A stretch of 64,000 nt of DNA from an uncultured Bryobacterales bacterium. GTDB lineage: Bacteria; Acidobacteriota; Terriglobia; Bryobacterales; UBA6623. The DNA lies in assembly GCA_951813605.1 (NCBI GenBank), contig OX638379.1, forward strand, positions 5,530,062 to 5,594,061, given 5' to 3'. The translations under genes and the position numbers were made by a program. The notes under the pieces were generated by a model, which was not told the DNA's origin, did not search any database, and worked only from the letters and a program-made list of their open reading frames with translations. Shown here one piece after another: positions 58,642-64,000 of this stretch. The stretch's first letter is position 1. The number at the start of each line of letters is the position of its first letter.

Positions 58642-61212
58642 ATGGCGTGCCACTGGATCGGGTTTGGCCACCGCTTCTCGAATCGATTGAGACGCTGGAA
58701 AGCGGCGGAGCTCTTTGTGCGCCAATCGACGGGCCGCGAACTTGGTGTCCGGAGCGTTGTTCGCTTGCTCCCGGTGGCGCTTGCGATCTTCGGGTTTCAT
58801 GGTGCCGGATACGCCCGCCCGGGAAACTGGGAGTCGCTCCGCTTTGATCCCGAGGGCATCGTTCTCGCCGGTCCAGGCCTGTCACAAGCCTTCCTTGTCA
58901 CCGCCGTCGACGCCGACGGCAACGAGTCGGACGTCACGCTGCAATCCGAGATCACCTCGTCGAATCCGGGGGTCGTGGAGGTGGATGCCGGGGAAGGCCG
59001 CCTTTCGGGGCGAGCTGCCGGGCTCGCCGAGATTCGCGTCAGATTTGGCGCCCTAGCGATCAAGACCGATGTCCGAGTCGGTGCACGGGCGAGCGAGATG
59101 GCTGTGAGCTTCTCGCCGGATATCGTCTCGATCCTCACTTTGAAGGGGTGCAACGGCTCCTCTTGCCACGGTTCGCCGGCTGGTCAGAGCGGATTCAAGC
59201 TCTCCTTGTTCGGCTACGACATCGCAGCCGATCATCAAATGATCGTTGCCGAGCACGACGGTCGTCGTGTCGACCTTGAACATCCCGAGCAAAGCCTGTT
59301 GCTTCGCAAGCCCGCTTTCCAGGTCGCGCATGGCGGCGGTCGGCTGACGGAAGCCGATTCGGAGGAATACGACGCGATTCTCAGTTGGCTCCGGCAGGGC
59401 GCGCCGTTCGATACTCGCGGGGTGCAGCTGGAACGGCTGGAACTCTACCCGACCGAGCGCACTCTAGTCGGCACAGGTGCAGCGCAGCGTCTTGTCGCGG
59501 TCGGACGCCTGTCCGATGGCAGCAGTCGCGACATGACCCATGAAGTTCGGTACTTTGCGGGCGACGACGCCGTAGCGGAGGTCGATTCGACCGGTTTGCT
59601 CGCAGCCGCCGGGCCCGGCCTGACCACGGTTATGGCGCGAGCGATGGGCAAGGTCGCGACTTCTCAATTCGGCGTGATCGACGGGCTCGCGAATTCCGAA
59701 TACCCAACTCCCGAGCCGCGCAACTTGGTCGACGAGGAAGTCTTCGCCAAGCTGCGGCGGATGAATGTCCGCCCGTCCGAACTTTCGTCCGATCGGGAGT
59801 TTGCGCGACGGGTCTACTTGGATGCCATCGGCCTTCTCCCGACACCGCAGGAATTGCGCGAGTTCCTCGACGATCCCCGCGCCGAAAAGAGGTCTCGTCT
59901 CGTCGACCGCCTGCTTGAGCGAGTGGAACACGCTTCCCACTGGACGGTGAAGTTCGAGGACTGGTTCCGCAATTGCCAGCTGCACATGCAGGGGCGCTCC
60001 ATGGGGGTGTTCAAGGATTGGGTGCGGGAATGGCTCGAAGCCGACCGCCCGTACGACGATTTCGTGCGCGCGCTCCTAACCAGTACCGGCGACACCATCC
60101 TGAACCCCGGTGCGAACTTCTGGCATCCCGCCACCGACTTCATGCTGAAGGAATTCAGCGTGGCAAAGGTGACCCCAACTGTTTCGCGGTTGTTTCTGGG
60201 AGTGCGGATGGAATGCGCCGAGTGCCACAACCACCCGCTGGAGAACTTCACGCAGGACGATTTCTATGGCCTCGCGGCGTTTTTTGCCCGAATGCAGGTC
60301 AAGCACGGATACGGCGAGTATCGTCGCACCTGGTATCTAGACGAGCAGGGAGAGGTCGAGCATCCCATTACCAAGAGCCAGGTGGCGCCGAAGTTTCTAG
60401 GCGGGTCAACGCCGACGATCCCCGAAAGCGCCGACAGGCGAGCGATCCTAGCCGAGTGGATTGTCTCTCCAGAAAACCCCTACTTCGCCCGGGCCACTGT
60501 CAACCGTGTCTGGCAGCAGTACTTCGGGACCGGCATCGTAGAGCCCTACGACGACTTCCGATCCACCAACCGCCCCTCCAATCCCGAGCTATTGGATCGG
60601 CTGGCCGAGTTCTTTTCGAGCAGCGGCTTCCGGCTCAAGCCGTTGCACCGCCTGATTCTGAACTCGCGGACGTATCAGCTTTCCTCCAGAACTGACCATG
60701 CGGGCCCGCTGGATCGGAACTTGTTCGCTCGCTATATGCCGCGCAAGCTGCAAGCGGAGGTGCTCCTTGACGCGCTGGGTCAAGTGACAGGAATGCTGCA
60801 CTCTTTCGAAGGGTATCCGCCCGGCACGCTTGCCAAGGACATCTACGTGCCCGACGGCCCGGACTATTTCCTTGTCACCTTCGGTTTGCCGCGGCGCGAC
60901 ATTCTGAGGGACAGAGTCCAGGCTCCTACGCTGAGCCAAGCGCTGCACTTGATGAACGGCGAGGCCGTGCGAGAGAAGGTCGAGGCGGAGGACAACATTC
61001 TCGGCGAACTTCTCGGGCAAGGCCTAAGCGACGAGCAGGTCACGGCAAGCATCTACGAGCGTGCGTACGCTCGATCGCCAAGCCCCGCTGACCTGGCCCG
61101 GATTGCCGGCTTCATGGCGAGCGAGCGCTCTGCTGGGCGAAGCCGTCGTCGAGCGTTCGAACACGTTCTCTGGGCTGTTCTGAATTCCAAGGAATTCCAG
61201 CTCAACCACTGA
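58642..61212 (+). CDS. DUF1549/DUF1553 protein with Ig-like domain and cytochrome-like motif
   Basis: An 856-residue exported protein. After an N-terminal hydrophobic leader (about 38-57) comes a bacterial Ig-like domain (about 65-150, VTAVDADGNESDVTL), then a cytochrome-like motif with an unusual four-residue spacing, C170-x4-C175-H176 (KGCNGSSCHGSPAGQSGFK), a second Ig-like stretch (about 255-345), DUF1549 (FAKLRRMNVRPSEL, MECAECHNHPLENFTQDDFY with a normal CXXCH) and DUF1553 (TVNRVWQQYFGTGIVEPYDD, APTLSQALHLMNGEAVREK). It starts an operon with a DUF1501 gene 12 nt downstream. Function unknown. Confidence 0.9.
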   Translation: MACHWIGFGHRFSNRLRRWKAAELFVRQSTGRELGVRSVVRLLPVALAIFGFHGAGYARPGNWESLRFDPEGIVLAGPGLSQAFLVTAVDADGNESDVTLQSEITSSNPGVVEVDAGEGRLSGRAAGLAEIRVRFGALAIKTDVRVGARASEMAVSFSPDIVSILTLKGCNGSSCHGSPAGQSGFKLSLFGYDIAADHQMIVAEHDGRRVDLEHPEQSLLLRKPAFQVAHGGGRLTEADSEEYDAILSWLRQGAPFDTRGVQLERLELYPTERTLVGTGAAQRLVAVGRLSDGSSRDMTHEVRYFAGDDAVAEVDSTGLLAAAGPGLTTVMARAMGKVATSQFGVIDGLANSEYPTPEPRNLVDEEVFAKLRRMNVRPSELSSDREFARRVYLDAIGLLPTPQELREFLDDPRAEKRSRLVDRLLERVEHASHWTVKFEDWFRNCQLHMQGRSMGVFKDWVREWLEADRPYDDFVRALLTSTGDTILNPGANFWHPATDFMLKEFSVAKVTPTVSRLFLGVRMECAECHNHPLENFTQDDFYGLAAFFARMQVKHGYGEYRRTWYLDEQGEVEHPITKSQVAPKFLGGSTPTIPESADRRAILAEWIVSPENPYFARATVNRVWQQYFGTGIVEPYDDFRSTNRPSNPELLDRLAEFFSSSGFRLKPLHRLILNSRTYQLSSRTDHAGPLDRNLFARYMPRKLQAEVLLDALGQVTGMLHSFEGYPPGTLAKDIYVPDGPDYFLVTFGLPRRDILRDRVQAPTLSQALHLMNGEAVREKVEAEDNILGELLGQGLSDEQVTASIYERAYARSPSPADLARIAGFMASERSAGRSRRRAFEHVLWAVLNSKEFQLNH

Positions 61213-61224
61213 AGGGAGGCAACC

Positions 61225-62505
61225 ATGCTGCACGTCCGACCTCCGTTTTCCTCCGGCCACTCGAATCGACGCGATTTCCTCAAGGTCGGCGGTCTCGCCT
61301 TTTCCGGCATCCACCTGCCCAAGCTGCTGGCCAGCGAGAGTCGAGGAAGCGCGCGATCATGCATCGTCATCTTCCAGCACGGCGGCGCGAGCCAGCTGGA
61401 CACGTTCGATCCCAAGCCGGAAGCGGTCGCTGACATCCGAGGCAGCTTCAAAGCGATTCCGACGGCGGTTCCGGGCGTCAGGTTCTCCGAGCTTCTACCG
61501 CGCTCGGCCAAGGCGAACAGGAAGTTCTCGGTCATCCGCTCGATGCATTCAGACGAGGCGATCCACGAGCGCGCTCGCCAGTACGTATTCAGCGGCACCA
61601 AGCCTAGAAACGAACTGCTCCAGCCGAGCTACGGGGCGATCTTGGCCAAGGAATGGGGCCCGAAGAACGGTCTTCCCCCCTTTGTGGCGATCCCGATGGC
61701 CGACTTGGCATTCGAGGCAGGGTTCTTGGGCCCGACCTACGACCCGTTCATCAGCGGAGATCCCAGCGCCAAGGATTTCTCCGTCAAGGATCTCACTTTG
61801 CCCGGAGGCATCGGACTGCAGGAAGCCAGCTCGCGGGCTGCATTGCTTGCCGCGCTTGATAGCGAGTTCAAGAGAGTCGAGCAGTCCCCGCTAATCGAGT
61901 CAATTGACGAGTTCTACCAGAAGGCATTCGACCTCATATCGTCTCCGGAGGCCAAGCAAGCCTTCGATATCGGCGCAGAACCCGCCAAGCTGCGTGACGC
62001 CTACGGTCGCACGACCGTAGGGCAAGGCGCGCTGCTCGCCCGCCGCTTGGTCGAGGCCGGCGTGCGCCTGGCGACCATATTCCACGGCGGGTACGATACG
62101 CACGTCGAGAACGAGCCACGGTGCAAGGAAATCGTACCGGCCTTCGACCAAGCATTCACGGCGTTGCTTGACGACCTCGAGCAGCGCGGCATGCTCGACA
62201 CGACTCTGGTGCTTGTGGTCGGGGATTTCGGGCGGACCCCGAAAATCAACTTTTCGGGAGGCAGGGACCATTGGCCCGGTGCTTTTTCCGTGGCGCTCGC
62301 TGGTGCCGGGATCCAAGGCGGTGTAGTCGTCGGCGAGACGGACGATCACGCAGCGCATCCGGTCGACCGTCCGGTTTCGATCGAGGATCTCGGCGCGACG
62401 GTCTACAAGGCGCTCGGAATCGATTACCGCAAGAACTATCACGCCAACGGCCGTCCGGTCGCCATCAACAAGGAAGGCCACCCAGTCAATGAACTGTGGA
62501 GTTGA
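61225..62505 (+). CDS. DUF1501 exported protein
   Basis: A 426-residue protein with a twin-arginine-type leader, NRRDFLKVGGLAFSG (14-28). Family marks include SCIVIFQHGGASQLDTFDPK near the start, FSVIRSMHSDEAIHERARQY, GYDTHVENEPRCKEIVPAFD and VVGDFGRTPKINFSGGRDHW. The fold resembles the alkaline-phosphatase/sulfatase superfamily, with Asp and His residues that could bind metal, but no activity is established. A GGGAGG ribosome-binding site precedes the ATG. DUF1501 genes nearly always follow DUF1549/DUF1553 genes, as here. Confidence 0.93.
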   Translation: MLHVRPPFSSGHSNRRDFLKVGGLAFSGIHLPKLLASESRGSARSCIVIFQHGGASQLDTFDPKPEAVADIRGSFKAIPTAVPGVRFSELLPRSAKANRKFSVIRSMHSDEAIHERARQYVFSGTKPRNELLQPSYGAILAKEWGPKNGLPPFVAIPMADLAFEAGFLGPTYDPFISGDPSAKDFSVKDLTLPGGIGLQEASSRAALLAALDSEFKRVEQSPLIESIDEFYQKAFDLISSPEAKQAFDIGAEPAKLRDAYGRTTVGQGALLARRLVEAGVRLATIFHGGYDTHVENEPRCKEIVPAFDQAFTALLDDLEQRGMLDTTLVLVVGDFGRTPKINFSGGRDHWPGAFSVALAGAGIQGGVVVGETDDHAAHPVDRPVSIEDLGATVYKALGIDYRKNYHANGRPVAINKEGHPVNELWS

Positions 62506-62508
62506 CCC

Positions 62509-64000
62509 GTGCGCTCCCTGCTTTTGCTGCTGATTTGCGGTCTCGGGCTCGAGGCCCCAGGGAGCGACTTGCTCAGCCCGGCCATCAGCCGCGTGTTCCC
62601 CTTGGGCGGGCAGAGGGGCACGACTCTCGACTTGGAAATCCTCGGTGAATACTTGTCGAACGCGACGACCGTCGAGTTCGATTGCGCTGACATCGCGTGG
62701 GCCGGGACGACTTATGCCAGTTCGGGCAAGCTCGGCGGTTCGCTAGCAATCGCTCCTGGCGCACCCCTCGGGACGCATCTGCTAAGGGTTCGGACCCCCG
62801 AAGGATTCTCGAAGTCAGCGTTATTCAATGTCGGGCAGTTCCCAGATCTCCGCGAGGTCGAGCCCAACGACCGGCCTGGACAGGCGCAGGCGGTCCCAGA
62901 CTTGCCGGTCGAAGTCCAAGGAGCGTTAGAGGGAGCGGCAGACGTCGACGTCTACGCGATCGAAGCGCGCGCGGGCCAGCGCTGGAGCATCGACCTGCGA
63001 TCGATCGAGCATGGCTCGGCCGTTGAAGCGAAGATGTTCCTGCTTACCACGGAAGGCCGTCGGGTGGCTTTCAACGATGACCGCAACGACTACCTCGAGT
63101 CGCCCTTTATCGAACACACCTTTGCACGGGATGGCAAGTACCTCATAAAGATCGATCAGTACCGGGGCCCGCGCGGATTCAACTTTGGCAAGAGCTCCAC
63201 CTACACGCTGGGCATCTCGGCCCTGCCGACGATTCATTTTGCATCCCCGTTGGGTGCCGAGGTCGGCCGCAACGCTAGGATTGCCCTCTACGGAAAGGCC
63301 CTGGATGATGTGAGCCAGGTCCACCTGACGGCCTTGCGGGGAGCGGAGTACGCGCGGATGACCTTCCCCTACACGATGCCCGTCCATTTTCGGCCGGATC
63401 CTCCGCGCAGTGATCGAATACCGAGGATTGAAGGCACGATCGTGCGCAGGAGCTCGGAAGCCGTTGAGGCGGAATTCGCCATCCCGGAGGATTCCGACGC
63501 AGGGCTTTGGCGGATCCGGGCGAGTGGAACGAACGGGGTTGCGGAAGGCCCGATCATCGAGCTGTCCCGGCATCCCGATTTCAGCGAGTCAGCGGCGCCG
63601 GAAGCCGATTGGCGGGACGGCGGCTACGCGATCAATGGAGCGTTGGAGAAGCCCGGAGAAAGAGATGTCTTTGCAATACATGTCGTCGCAGGGGAGCCAC
63701 TACATTTCTGGACCTTGGCAACTCAGCTTGGCGTGCCGCACCTGGACCCGGTGCTGTCGCTTCGGGACAGGGAGGGCAAGCGCGTCGCGGAGAACGACGA
63801 CGTAGTCGCCGGACAAGGAACTCTTCTGGGAAATCCTGACAGCAGTCTGTTCTACACCCCGGAGCAAGACGGCGTGCTCTTCTTGACCCTCGAGGACCGC
63901 ACCAAGCGCGGGGGCCCCAGCTATCAATACCGCCTCAAGGTTCGCAGCGAGCTCCCCGGCTTTCAACTGTTCACCACGCCCGAGAACTTCGCCGTCGAGC
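62509..64000 (+). CDS. Secreted pre-peptidase C-terminal (PPC) domain protein, cut by the window end
   Basis: An open frame begins with GTG 3 nt after the DUF1501 stop and continues past the right edge, giving at least 497 residues. The leader is MRSLLLLLICGLGLEAPG. Early residues form an IPT/Ig-like unit (ISRVFPLGGQRGTTLDLEIL). Two PPC-like domains follow: one with DLREVEPNDRPGQAQAVPDL and VDVYAIEARAGQRWSIDL, the other with INGALEKPGERDVFAIHVVA and DPVLSLRDREGKRVAENDD. It is the third gene of the DUF1549/DUF1553-DUF1501 operon and is probably exported with them. Confidence 0.85.
   Translation, partial: MRSLLLLLICGLGLEAPGSDLLSPAISRVFPLGGQRGTTLDLEILGEYLSNATTVEFDCADIAWAGTTYASSGKLGGSLAIAPGAPLGTHLLRVRTPEGFSKSALFNVGQFPDLREVEPNDRPGQAQAVPDLPVEVQGALEGAADVDVYAIEARAGQRWSIDLRSIEHGSAVEAKMFLLTTEGRRVAFNDDRNDYLESPFIEHTFARDGKYLIKIDQYRGPRGFNFGKSSTYTLGISALPTIHFASPLGAEVGRNARIALYGKALDDVSQVHLTALRGAEYARMTFPYTMPVHFRPDPPRSDRIPRIEGTIVRRSSEAVEAEFAIPEDSDAGLWRIRASGTNGVAEGPIIELSRHPDFSESAAPEADWRDGGYAINGALEKPGERDVFAIHVVAGEPLHFWTLATQLGVPHLDPVLSLRDREGKRVAENDDVVAGQGTLLGNPDSSLFYTPEQDGVLFLTLEDRTKRGGPSYQYRLKVRSELPGFQLFTTPENFAVE

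Overview
The window reads as GC-rich chromosomal DNA of a Gram-negative member of the Acidobacteriota, probably near the Bryobacterales/Solibacter group. This placement is inferred from gene content, not from a phylogeny: a very large Oar-like TonB-dependent receptor with an N-terminal carboxypeptidase-like domain, a CRTAC1 (FG-GAP + ASPIC/UnbV) protein, two DUF1549/DUF1553 cytochrome-like proteins, a DUF1501 protein and many TPR proteins, plus lpxC, which implies lipid A. No rRNA, tRNA, CRISPR array or intact insertion sequence was found.

Layout. 0.1-3 kb (minus strand): a secreted propeller/phosphatase-like protein, a methyltransferase and erpA. 3.0-3.8 kb: a Phd/VapC-type toxin-antitoxin pair whose toxin looks damaged. 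3.8-7.1 kb (minus): DUF485-ActP acetate-type symporter and a YeiH-family exporter. 7.1-10 kb: a gene-poor stretch with a wrecked sigma-70-like gene, a DUF4870 membrane protein with an internal duplication, and strong hairpins. 10-14.4 kb (minus): oxidoreductase, DASS transporter and SSS transporter, probably one operon. 14.5-22.4 kb: a DUF1549/DUF1553 lipoprotein, SRPBCC protein, HEAT/lipoyl-like protein, lpxC, a glcE-like oxidoreductase and a secreted propeller. 22.4-23.6 kb: non-coding with an ATPase fragment. 23.6-30.4 kb: nitrite/sulfite reductase with a small partner, glyQ-glyS, and a sugar isomerase-like protein. 30.4-31.6 kb: relic of an IS1595-type transposase.

31.6-41.7 kb is the most distinctive block: six same-strand genes with almost no spacing (TonB receptor, TPR, TPR, seven-heme cytochrome c, TPR, CRTAC1), preceded by a recognisable promoter. 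All have export signals or families normally found outside the cytoplasm, so this looks like an envelope system combining substrate uptake, multiheme redox and propeller/TPR scaffolding. Its function is unknown.

42-55.3 kb is mostly housekeeping: a broken enoyl-CoA hydratase, ppdK, then on the minus strand dapD-otsA-otsB and clpX-lon-engB-rho. 56.2-58.4 kb holds two tandem thymidylate-kinase-like genes and a phosphoglycolate-phosphatase-like HAD gene. 58.6 kb to the right edge is a second DUF1549/DUF1553 - DUF1501 - PPC-domain operon, cut off by the window end.

Several accessory genes (VapC-like toxin, sigma factor, transposase, enoyl-CoA hydratase, ATPase fragment) carry frameshifts, nonsense codons or truncations, while the essential genes are intact. 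This pattern fits real gene decay better than general sequencing error.
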